From the NCBI GenBank assembly GCA_903900705.1, contig CAIUOG010000066.1:1-64000 (forward strand): DNA of 64,000 nucleotides, written 5' to 3'. Position 1 is the stretch's first letter; every line of letters begins with the position of its first letter. Made by a program: the position numbers and the translations under genes. This DNA is from an uncultured Acidobacteriia bacterium. GTDB taxonomy: Bacteria; Acidobacteriota; Terriglobia; Bryobacterales; Bryobacteraceae. Of this stretch, positions 57,632-64,000 are shown piece after piece. The notes below the pieces were generated by a model, which was not told the DNA's origin, ran no database searches, and was given only the letters and a program-made list of their open reading frames with translations.

Positions 57632-59098
57632 ATGCCCGGCAACCGGCCGATCGTCCGAATTCTGCTCGCAGCCGCCATCCCTTTCGCCGCTGCTTCCGGC
57701 GCCGACGTACGGGCCTTCTCCTGGGGCGATCCGGCCGCCGTGGTGCTGAAGACGGAAACCGCCCCCCAAGCCTCCGCCGCCTTCCAGAAGGAACCGGCCC
57801 AGACCATGCCCGGCGTTACTTTCGTGGGTACGCCGCTCTACGGTCAGGTGAATTCGCTCACCTACCGGTTCGATGACAACCTGCTCACCCGCGCTTCCTA
57901 CGAATTCATCGGTCTGCAGCATGAAAAGCTGAAGGACTATTTCGCCGATTACGAACAATTGCAGCATGACCTGAGCGCCGACATGGGCCCTGGCGAGTCC
58001 TGTGACGTTTGGCGCAACGACCGATACCGGGGCGATCCCGCGGCGCGGCCATTTGCACTGGCTCAGCGTCAGTTGAAGCTCGTTACCACCTGGCGGCTGC
58101 CCAGAACCACCGTCGAACTCGTTCTGTCGGGACACCCATTCTTTCCCAACCAGCCCCGGATCTGGCTGATTTTGACCAGCAACGAGTATTTCCGCCCCGC
58201 GACGGTTCTCGGCGTGCCCTCCATCAGTGAATTCCGGGGCGAGCCGCGGCAGGGGCCGCTCGCGGCTACACTGCTGGCACCGCCGCCACCGCCACCTCCT
58301 TCGTTCCGGATGGCCGAACCGGAAGCCACGCCTCCGCCACCCGTTCTCCCTCCAACGTCCGAAGCCACCGTGGTGGCCGATTTCTCCCCTGAACCCGATC
58401 CCGCGCTGGTCGCGCACGCCTTGCCCCCGTCGGCTCCCGCTCCGCCCGCGGCGCTTCCCACACTGCCCCCCGCGCCATCTCCGGGTTTACCGGTTCTGTC
58501 CGAGTCCCAACGCAAAGCCGCCATGGCCACCACTTTCAGCCATACCCACCATGCCACGCTGACAGATATACAGTCACTGGCCCTGGGGTCTCTGGCCGCT
58601 GGTCTCAGCGCGGCCGCCGGTCTCAACCCGGCCAATCCGGAACAATTGGCAAGGATGGATCTCTACATGCCGGACGCCTGGATCTCATTACGCGCCGCGA
58701 GCATGAAGCGGCAGTACCGGCAATACACACCGGACGATCAGGACGCGCTGAACGCACTGACCGTGATTGTCTTTGGCGGAGGCGTTGTCCTGAGATCGGG
58801 CCTCTCCTGCAATGCCATCGACCGGGTGGCACTGATTTCGGACAAGGATGGCGGCGTTGTCCGCGAGGCCCTGCCACGGGATGGCTTTGACGCAGCCTGG
58901 CTCGACGCTACCCTGCAGGATGCGGTCCGCTTTCCCTCCGCATGTCCCGTTTTCAGTGGCCGCTTTCTGCTGTCCGACGTTCAGGCGGTCCAGAAGGCCG
59001 CTCCGGGTGGCGAGTTCCTGCTCGCGGCATTCCAGGGGTCGGAAAAAATCAAAATCTACCGCGTGAAAAAGCGCTTTCTGAACCAGCTCGGCCTCTGA
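57632..59098 (+). CDS. Secreted hypothetical protein with proline-rich linker
   Basis: A 488-residue protein not matched to any family I know. It has a signal peptide (1-23), an N-terminal globular region (about 25-205) that contains a YRFDDNLLTRASYEF strand, a low-complexity Pro/Ala linker (about 210-290, with a run of seven prolines) and a C-terminal region (about 295-488) with AAGLNPANPEQLARMD. Two cysteines (LSCNA, SACPV) could form a disulphide. GAGG lies 4 bases before the ATG. Divergent from the DUF1385 operon and convergent with lctP. Periplasmic or surface location is likely. Confidence 0.72.
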   Translation: MPGNRPIVRILLAAAIPFAAASGADVRAFSWGDPAAVVLKTETAPQASAAFQKEPAQTMPGVTFVGTPLYGQVNSLTYRFDDNLLTRASYEFIGLQHEKLKDYFADYEQLQHDLSADMGPGESCDVWRNDRYRGDPAARPFALAQRQLKLVTTWRLPRTTVELVLSGHPFFPNQPRIWLILTSNEYFRPATVLGVPSISEFRGEPRQGPLAATLLAPPPPPPPSFRMAEPEATPPPPVLPPTSEATVVADFSPEPDPALVAHALPPSAPAPPAALPTLPPAPSPGLPVLSESQRKAAMATTFSHTHHATLTDIQSLALGSLAAGLSAAAGLNPANPEQLARMDLYMPDAWISLRAASMKRQYRQYTPDDQDALNALTVIVFGGGVVLRSGLSCNAIDRVALISDKDGGVVREALPRDGFDAAWLDATLQDAVRFPSACPVFSGRFLLSDVQAVQKAAPGGEFLLAAFQGSEKIKIYRVKKRFLNQLGL

Positions 59099-59110
59099 TT
59101 CCCCTGCCGT

Positions 59111-60733
59111 CTACGGCACCCACATCCGGCCAACCGTCGCAAAAAACATCACAATCAGCCCCACCATCCCCGCCAGCGCCAGCGAGTGCGGCAACACCTT
59201 GCGGAACAGATCGCCCTCACGGCCCTGCTCCCCCACCGCCGCCGCCGCCACCACCAGTGACTGCGCCGCAATCATCTTGCCCATCACGCCTCCCGCCGAA
59301 TTCGCCGCCGCCATCAGCACCGGCGGAATCCCCAGGTTCGTCGCCGTAATCACCTGCAAGCTCCCGAACAGCGCGTTCGACCCCGCATCCGTACCCGTCA
59401 GCGACACCCCAACCCACCCGATCAGCGTCCCGAAAAACGGGAAAAACTGGCCCGTGTGCGTCATCGCCAGCCCCAGCACCGCGTCCATCCCGCTATATCG
59501 CGTCACATAGCCCAGCACCAGCATTGCCATGATGGCGAGCATACTCTTTCGCATCTTGTAACAGGTGCGGAAGAAAACCCGCAGCGTGCGGCCCAGGCTC
59601 AACCCCAGTACCGGCCCCGCGATCAGGCCCGCGATGAACGCCGCGGTACCGGAATTCGCCAGAAAAGTCAGGTCGAAGATCGCGCTCTCCGCATGCGGCT
59701 TCGGGAAGACCGGCGGCATCCGGAACACCAGGTTATGCAGCCCGGGCACCGGGATATTCGGACTCGCCGCGTTCAGCGCCGTCACCACCGCCGGCACGCC
59801 GCTCAACACCACAAACAGTGACAGCAGCAGAAAGCCCGACCACGCATGCACAATCTGTCCGAAGCTGTGCTCCCGCCCCTGTAGCGTCGCCGCCGGTTCC
59901 TGCGGGAACCGCCAGATCTCCTTCGGCTTCCAGATCTTCAGAAACAGCGTCAGCCCGATCAGCGTCACCATGCCGCCAATAATGTCCACCAGACCGAAAT
60001 CCTGATAATTCGCCCAGTAAAACTGGATTCCGGAAAACAGCGCGCCCGCCAGCAGCAGCCCCGGCCAGATGGCGAACACGTTCTTCCACGAAGTCACCAG
60101 CCGGCTCAGCCAGAACGGCAGAATCAGGGCCATGGGCGGCAGAATCCGCCCGATCATCGCACTGATCTCCGTGGCCGGCAAGCCCGTCACCGCCACCAGC
60201 GCACGCACCGGATTCCCCACCGCGCCAAACGCCACCGGCGCCGTATTGGCGATCAGGCAGAGCATCGCCGCCGCAAACGGCTGAAAGCCCAGCCCCACCA
60301 TCATCGCGCCGCAGATTGCCACCGGGCTCCCGCCGCCGCCCGTACCTTCCAGCACCGCGCCAAACGCGAACGCGATCAGCAGCGTCTGCAGCCGCCGGTC
60401 TTCCGTCACGCCGCCAATCGACTGCCGAATCACATCGAACTTCCCCGATTCCACCGTGACCTCATAAACGAACACCGCCGCCAGCAGTGTCCACGCGATC
60501 CGGACCGCGCCATAAACCAGCCCATGCGCCGCCGCCCCGGCGATCTTCGAAAGCGGCATATGGAACTCAAACGCCGCCAGCGCCATGCAGAGCAGCGATG
60601 CCATCACGGCTGCCAGATGCGCCGGTGTCCGCCGGATCGCCAGCAGATAAAACAACAGACAGACGGGCAGCGCGGCGCTGAGCGTGGAGAGGAAGCCGTT
60701 ACCAAGTGGATCGTAAATCTGTTGCCAGGGCAT
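59111..60733 (-). CDS. lctP: L-lactate permease family transporter
   Basis: A 540-residue polytopic transporter with about 12-14 helices; a proton-linked carrier for lactate or glycolate. Family segments are FGAVLEGTGGGGSPVAICGAMMVGLGF, NTAPVAFGAVGNPVRAL, and in the C-terminal half GWVGVSLTGTDAGSNALFGSLQ and MAAANSAGGVMGKMI. The N-terminus is MPWQQIYDPLGNGFLSTL. It is divergent from rlpA with 39 bases between. No lactate dehydrogenase is nearby, so the substrate is inferred from the family. Confidence 0.93.
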   Translation of the reverse strand: MPWQQIYDPLGNGFLSTLSAALPVCLLFYLLAIRRTPAHLAAVMASLLCMALAAFEFHMPLSKIAGAAAHGLVYGAVRIAWTLLAAVFVYEVTVESGKFDVIRQSIGGVTEDRRLQTLLIAFAFGAVLEGTGGGGSPVAICGAMMVGLGFQPFAAAMLCLIANTAPVAFGAVGNPVRALVAVTGLPATEISAMIGRILPPMALILPFWLSRLVTSWKNVFAIWPGLLLAGALFSGIQFYWANYQDFGLVDIIGGMVTLIGLTLFLKIWKPKEIWRFPQEPAATLQGREHSFGQIVHAWSGFLLLSLFVVLSGVPAVVTALNAASPNIPVPGLHNLVFRMPPVFPKPHAESAIFDLTFLANSGTAAFIAGLIAGPVLGLSLGRTLRVFFRTCYKMRKSMLAIMAMLVLGYVTRYSGMDAVLGLAMTHTGQFFPFFGTLIGWVGVSLTGTDAGSNALFGSLQVITATNLGIPPVLMAAANSAGGVMGKMIAAQSLVVAAAAVGEQGREGDLFRKVLPHSLALAGMVGLIVMFFATVGRMWVP

Positions 60734-60772
60734 AGGTTGTCAGGGGAAAGGTTAGGATGTTATCACAAGCCG

Positions 60773-61474
60773 ATGAGCCGGGTTCTATTCTATTGCGTCG
60801 TGTTCGCGCTGCTTCTGGCGGGCTGCGGGAAGAAGAAGGTGAAGGTGCCCGTGTCTCCCCCGGCGCCTGTGCCGGGCGCACGGCCCACTGCGCCCCGAAC
60901 CCCGCCTCCGCCGCCCCCGGAAGTCGGAACCAAAGAACGCGGCAAAGCCAGCTGGTATGGGGCTCCCTACCACGGCAGACAGGCTGCGGATGGCGAAATC
61001 TACGACATGGAAACCATGGTGGCGGCCCATCGCACCATGGCCTTTCAGACCTGGGTGCGTGTCCGGAATCTTTCGAACGATCAGACGGTGGACGTCCGCA
61101 TCATCGACCGTGGCCCATTTGTCGGTGGCCGGATCATCGACGTTTCCCACGCCGCCGCGCAGCAACTCGGGCTCATCGGGCCCGGCGTTGCGGAAGTGGA
61201 ACTCACCGTCATCTCGGCTCCGGTGAGCACCGTCCCGGCGCTCTTTGCCGTGCAGGTCGGGGCGTTTCGCGAGAAAGCCAACGCGGACCGCATGGAACGG
61301 AATATGACCGCCGCCTACGGCGCCGCAAAGTCTTTAGTGCGTCCCGAAAATCCGGGCCTGTGGCGTGTTCTGGCCGGCCGTGAAACTTCGGTCGAAAGTG
61401 CGGAAGCTCTCGCCCGCCGTGTTCGCGAAGAACAAAAAGTCCCGGAAGCCTTTGTCGTGCGTCTGGACCCCTGA
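60773..61474 (+). CDS. rlpA: RlpA-like septal-ring lipoprotein (DPBB plus SPOR)
   Basis: A 233-residue lipoprotein. The lipobox is LLLAGC after a short signal; a Pro-rich linker follows, then the double-psi beta-barrel (GKASWYGAPYHGRQAADGE, RVRNLSNDQTVDVRIIDRGPF with the catalytic-type Asp), and a C-terminal SPOR domain (FAVQVGAFREKANADRM) that binds denuded peptidoglycan. The ATG at 60773 is chosen by the lipoprotein signal. Lytic transglycosylase activity is known for Pseudomonas RlpA and inferred here. Confidence 0.93.
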   Translation: MSRVLFYCVVFALLLAGCGKKKVKVPVSPPAPVPGARPTAPRTPPPPPPEVGTKERGKASWYGAPYHGRQAADGEIYDMETMVAAHRTMAFQTWVRVRNLSNDQTVDVRIIDRGPFVGGRIIDVSHAAAQQLGLIGPGVAEVELTVISAPVSTVPALFAVQVGAFREKANADRMERNMTAAYGAAKSLVRPENPGLWRVLAGRETSVESAEALARRVREEQKVPEAFVVRLDP

Positions 61475-61482
61475 ACTCACTC

Positions 61483-62199
61483 ATGCAACTCACCCGCCGC
61501 CAACTCGCCCTGCTCTCCGCCACCGCCGCGAATCTCACCGCCGCCCGCGCGGAAGTGAGCCCGGATTCCTACCTCGCCGGCGTCATCGCTGAACTGCGGA
61601 AGAAGTGGCCCGCCAACCGGACCATCAATATCGTCTGCCACGGCCACTCCGTCCCCGCCGGTTACTTTCACACGCCCGTCATCCGGCCCTTTGAAGCCTA
61701 CCCCCACCTGATCCATCGCGGGCTCAACGCCGTGTACCCCCATGCCGTCATCAACGTGATCAATACCTCCATCGGCGGTGAGAACTCCAAATCCGGCGCG
61801 GCGCGTTTCGAGCGCGATGTCCTGACCCACCAGCCCTCCGTCGTCACCATCGACTACGCTCTCAACGACCGCCGCCTGTCTCTCGACGAAGCTGCCGCCT
61901 CCTGGCGCGCCATGATCGATGCCGCCCTCGCCAAAGGCGTCCCCGTCATTCTCCTCACTCCCACCGCCGACATCGATACCGATCTGAAGGACGAAAACGC
62001 CCCTCTCGCCCTGCACGCCGCGCAGATTCGACGACTCGCCGCCGATGCCGGCGTGGCCTTGGCCGACAGCTTCGAAGCCTTCCGCCGCACCGTCAATTCC
62101 GGCGTCGATGTCCGCTATCTGCTTTCCCAAAGCAACCATCCCAATCTCGACGGTCACCGGCTCGTCGCAACCGAGGTTTTACGCTGGTTTCAGGCGTAG
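61483..62199 (+). CDS. Exported SGNH/GDSL-type hydrolase
   Basis: A 238-residue esterase-like protein. The N-terminus MQLTRRQLALLSATAANL resembles a twin-arginine-type signal. The SGNH blocks are VCHGHSVPAG (block I, GHS in place of the usual GDS), SIGGENS (Gly), DYALND (Asn), and the C-terminal NHPNLDGHR with His. The serine nucleophile is retained. It lies 8 bases after rlpA and may be cotranscribed. Substrate unknown; acetylated carbohydrates are common for this class. Confidence 0.85.
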   Translation: MQLTRRQLALLSATAANLTAARAEVSPDSYLAGVIAELRKKWPANRTINIVCHGHSVPAGYFHTPVIRPFEAYPHLIHRGLNAVYPHAVINVINTSIGGENSKSGAARFERDVLTHQPSVVTIDYALNDRRLSLDEAAASWRAMIDAALAKGVPVILLTPTADIDTDLKDENAPLALHAAQIRRLAADAGVALADSFEAFRRTVNSGVDVRYLLSQSNHPNLDGHRLVATEVLRWFQA

Positions 62200-62231
62200 T
62201 CGCACAGGCGTAAACAAACGAGGAGAGTTCC

Positions 62232-62627
62232 ATGGCGAAGGTCAAAGCATTCACGGTAACCATCGAAGATAAGCCCGGCGCGCTGGGCACTTGTTTTCGC
62301 GCTCTCGCGGAACGCGGCATCAACATCCTCGCCTTCCAGTCTTTCGTGGAAGAAGGGGAGAGTCTCACGCGCTTCCTCGTGGACAACCCCGCCTCCGCTA
62401 AATCCGTCCTCGGCGGTCTCCGCATGAACTTTGAAGAGACCGATGTCGCGGTGGGGCGGCTCGCGCACAAGCCCGGCGAACTCGGCCGCGCCGCTTCTGT
62501 GCTGGGCGAGCATGGCATCAATATCGATTACTCCTATTGCGGCCTCGAACCCGGCTCCGACAAAGTTCTGGTCGTGTTTGGCGTGGATAATCCCGGCAAA
62601 GCCGGCACTCTGCTCGATACCCTCTGA
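62232..62627 (+). CDS. Tandem ACT-domain protein
   Basis: A 131-residue protein with two ACT modules (about 4-68: FTVTIEDKPGALGTCFRALAERGINI; about 72-131: VGRLAHKPGELGRAASVLGEHGINIDYSY). ACT pairs usually bind amino acids and regulate metabolism. A very strong ribosome site (GAGGAG) lies 6-7 bases before the ATG. It has no fused catalytic domain and no amino-acid biosynthesis gene next to it, so the ligand is unknown. Confidence 0.88.
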   Translation: MAKVKAFTVTIEDKPGALGTCFRALAERGINILAFQSFVEEGESLTRFLVDNPASAKSVLGGLRMNFEETDVAVGRLAHKPGELGRAASVLGEHGINIDYSYCGLEPGSDKVLVVFGVDNPGKAGTLLDTL

Positions 62628-62648
62628 GTCCCGCGGTAAATAAAACGC

Positions 62649-62677
62649 TTGACTGCTTTGCGGGCAGATGTTAATTT
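62649..62677 (+). promoter_or_regulatory. Candidate promoter for the BlaI/M56 genes, probably leaderless
   Basis: TTGACT (62649-62654), a 17-base spacer and TAATTT (62672-62677). The -10 box ends 6 bases before the ATG at 62684, so transcription would begin at or within a base or two of the start codon; no ribosome site is visible. Confidence 0.55.
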
Positions 62678-62683
62678 TTACGC

Positions 62684-63100
62684 ATGGTGCTCAATTCTGC
62701 GCAGGCTGATTCCGGACTCAGCCGTCGCGAACGGCAGATTATGGATATCCTCTTCGCTCTGGGCCGCGCCACCGGCCCGGAAATTCAGGAGCGTCTGCCC
62801 GGGGAGCCGGGCTACTCCGCTGTCCGCACCATCCTCCGCGTTCTGGAACGCAAAGGCCACGTCCGGCATGTGGAAGAAGGCTTGCGATACGTTTATCTGC
62901 CGGTGGTCGAGCGCGAGGCGGCAAAACAATCCGCCATCCAGCGCCTGATCGCCACGTTCTTTGATGGTTCGGCGAAGGCGGCCGCGGCGGCCTTGCTTGA
63001 CCCAGCCGCCTCGAAGCTGTCGGAGACCGATCTCAGGGAACTCGAAGGTCTTATCCGGAAGGCCCGGGGCAAGAAGGTAAAGAAAGAGAGGCAGGCATGA
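62684..63100 (+). CDS. blaI: BlaI/MecI/CopY-family repressor
   Basis: A 138-residue winged-helix repressor: LSRRERQIMDILFALGRATGPEIQERL and YSAVRTILRVLERKGHVRHVEEGLRYVYLP, then a dimerisation helix. In the BlaR/BlaI system such repressors are cleaved on signal. Its TGA overlaps the ATG of the M56 gene (63097-63100). The name reflects family, not proof of beta-lactam response; no beta-lactamase is seen in the window. Confidence 0.92.
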   Translation: MVLNSAQADSGLSRRERQIMDILFALGRATGPEIQERLPGEPGYSAVRTILRVLERKGHVRHVEEGLRYVYLPVVEREAAKQSAIQRLIATFFDGSAKAAAAALLDPAASKLSETDLRELEGLIRKARGKKVKKERQA

Positions 63101-64000
63101 TACTGCTGTTGCTGAAAGTCACAGTTTTGTTCGCGGCGGTGTTGGCCATTCTGCCAGTTCTGGGAAAGGCAACCGCCGGGCTGCGTCATCTGCTCTGCGC
63201 GCTCGCTCTCGCGGTCGCGCTGCTGTTGCCGCTCACCACGCTCTGGGCGCCGCATGCCATTGCGGTCACGCTCCCGGTGGTCTTTGCGGTCACCGCATCC
63301 ACAAAAACCGGCCCGGCCGGAATTTCACCTGGATTCTTGTGGGCGCCGGGCAGCATTCTGTTTCTGCTGCGCCTGGCTATTGGCTACTGGCGGCTATCAC
63401 GCGTCGCCCGCCAACCCGACGCCGGCGCCGGTGTCGCGCTGGCCGATGTCTCGGTTCCCCTGGTGTACGGACTGCTGCGCCCCGTGATTCTGCTGCCCCG
63501 CGAAGCCGAAACCTGGCCCGACAACCAGCGCGCCGCCGCCATCCGGCACGAACGCGCCCATGTGCAACGCCATGATCTTTGGACCAGCCTGATGGCGCAG
63601 GTCGTCTGCGCGGTCTACTGGTTCCACCCGCTGGTCTGGCTGGTCTCCCGCCAGTTGCGTCACGAGCAGGAACTGGCCTGTGACGATGCTGTTCTCTCCG
63701 CCGGCTTCGAGCCGGCCGATTATGCGGAAGCGCTCGTCGCTGCCTCGCAAAACCTCACCGCAACCTTCCTGATCGGATGCCACATGCTGACAAACAAATC
63801 GCTGAAATCCAGAATCGCGCGCTTACTCGACAGTAGTCTGCCGCGCACCCCCTCCACCGCCTCCAGGCGTGTTGCGTGCCTCGCCGCCGCCGTCCTGCTG
63901 GCCTCCCTCGGAATGACCTGGGCGCAGCCACCGCAAGCCGCTCCGCAGGACGAAAAGGTCTACAAAATGAGCGAGGGAATCACCGCCCCGAAACTCACCC
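63097..64000 (+). CDS. M56-family (BlaR1-type) sensor metallopeptidase, partial
   Basis: A membrane zinc peptidase truncated at the window edge (301 residues visible). It has two N-terminal TM helices (LLKVTVLFAAVLAILPVL, LALAVALLLPLTTLW), a third near 95, the zinc motif HERAH in IRHERAHVQRHD with the distal QELACDDAVL glutamate, and a fourth TM (ACLAAAVLLASLGMTW). After that, DEKVYKMSEGITAPKLT begins a periplasmic segment that resembles the start of a TonB-type C-terminal domain seen on other acidobacterial M56 proteins, an inference as the rest is missing. Coupled with blaI through an ATGA overlap. Confidence 0.9.
   Translation, partial: MILLLLKVTVLFAAVLAILPVLGKATAGLRHLLCALALAVALLLPLTTLWAPHAIAVTLPVVFAVTASTKTGPAGISPGFLWAPGSILFLLRLAIGYWRLSRVARQPDAGAGVALADVSVPLVYGLLRPVILLPREAETWPDNQRAAAIRHERAHVQRHDLWTSLMAQVVCAVYWFHPLVWLVSRQLRHEQELACDDAVLSAGFEPADYAEALVAASQNLTATFLIGCHMLTNKSLKSRIARLLDSSLPRTPSTASRRVACLAAAVLLASLGMTWAQPPQAAPQDEKVYKMSEGITAPKLT

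Noticed and set aside
62684-64000. Beta-lactam resistance locus
   Set aside because: BlaI and M56 are present, but no beta-lactamase or penicillin-binding sensor domain is visible, and this pair is used widely for other signals in Acidobacteriota.

Overview
The window reads as a chromosomal segment from a high-GC (clearly above 60% by eye) soil-type member of the Acidobacteriota, most likely the Bryobacterales/'Candidatus Solibacter' lineage. This is inferred from gene content, since there is no rRNA gene. Supporting signs are a paired DUF1549/DUF1553 plus DUF1501 Tat protein set, a collagen-like secreted protein ending in an S74 chaperone, a BlaI/M56 pair, many secreted enzymes with twin-arginine signals, frequent TTG/GTG starts and very tight gene packing. 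I found no tRNA, rRNA, CRISPR array, insertion sequence, phage block or plasmid origin. Coding covers almost the whole window, and no gene-free stretch reaches 300 bases.

Layout. 1-5165 (minus): a partial SDR oxidoreductase and glutamate dehydrogenase, then a tight trio of S41 protease, Uma2 nuclease and YprB-like exonuclease. 5239-14819: a GT-C glycosyltransferase, a large self-processing collagen/propeller/S74 protein, galE, a Tat amidohydrolase and the DUF1549-DUF1501 pair, closed by a strong bidirectional terminator. 14870-21132 (minus): an M16 protease, two tandem LuxR-type regulators with degenerate receivers, a mono-haem cytochrome-like protein and its overlapping Rrf2 regulator. 21339-28422 (plus): the F1Fo ATP synthase genes b', b, delta, alpha, gamma, beta, epsilon (a and c absent), running into a GmhA-like isomerase and a YfcE-like phosphoesterase.

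28396-34547 (minus): a PLP decarboxylase beside an N-acyltransferase fused to a cyclic-nucleotide-binding domain, a haem-binding chemoreceptor, and a membrane protein with an apparent frameshift. 34605-39464: a second GT-C enzyme and a 1190-residue multidomain flavin/Fe-S oxidoreductase. 39469-44790: tadA, a small secreted protein, a transglutaminase, an ATP-grasp/alpha-E fusion and an alpha/beta hydrolase. 44821-51866: secreted Xaa-Pro aminopeptidase followed by a CHASE2 histidine kinase, an NtrC-type regulator and a hybrid kinase with a periplasmic binding domain. 52115-57469: a Tat-exported aminotransferase, then dinB, prmC, prfA and a DUF1385 gene on the minus strand. 57632-64000: an orphan secreted protein, lactate permease, RlpA, an SGNH hydrolase, an ACT protein, and BlaI with a truncated M56 sensor peptidase.

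Core energy and translation genes are thus interleaved with envelope, signalling and secreted functions. The parts most worth follow-up are the S74 protein, the acyltransferase-cNMP/decarboxylase pair, the tandem degenerate response regulators, the Rrf2 control region and the 1190-residue oxidoreductase.
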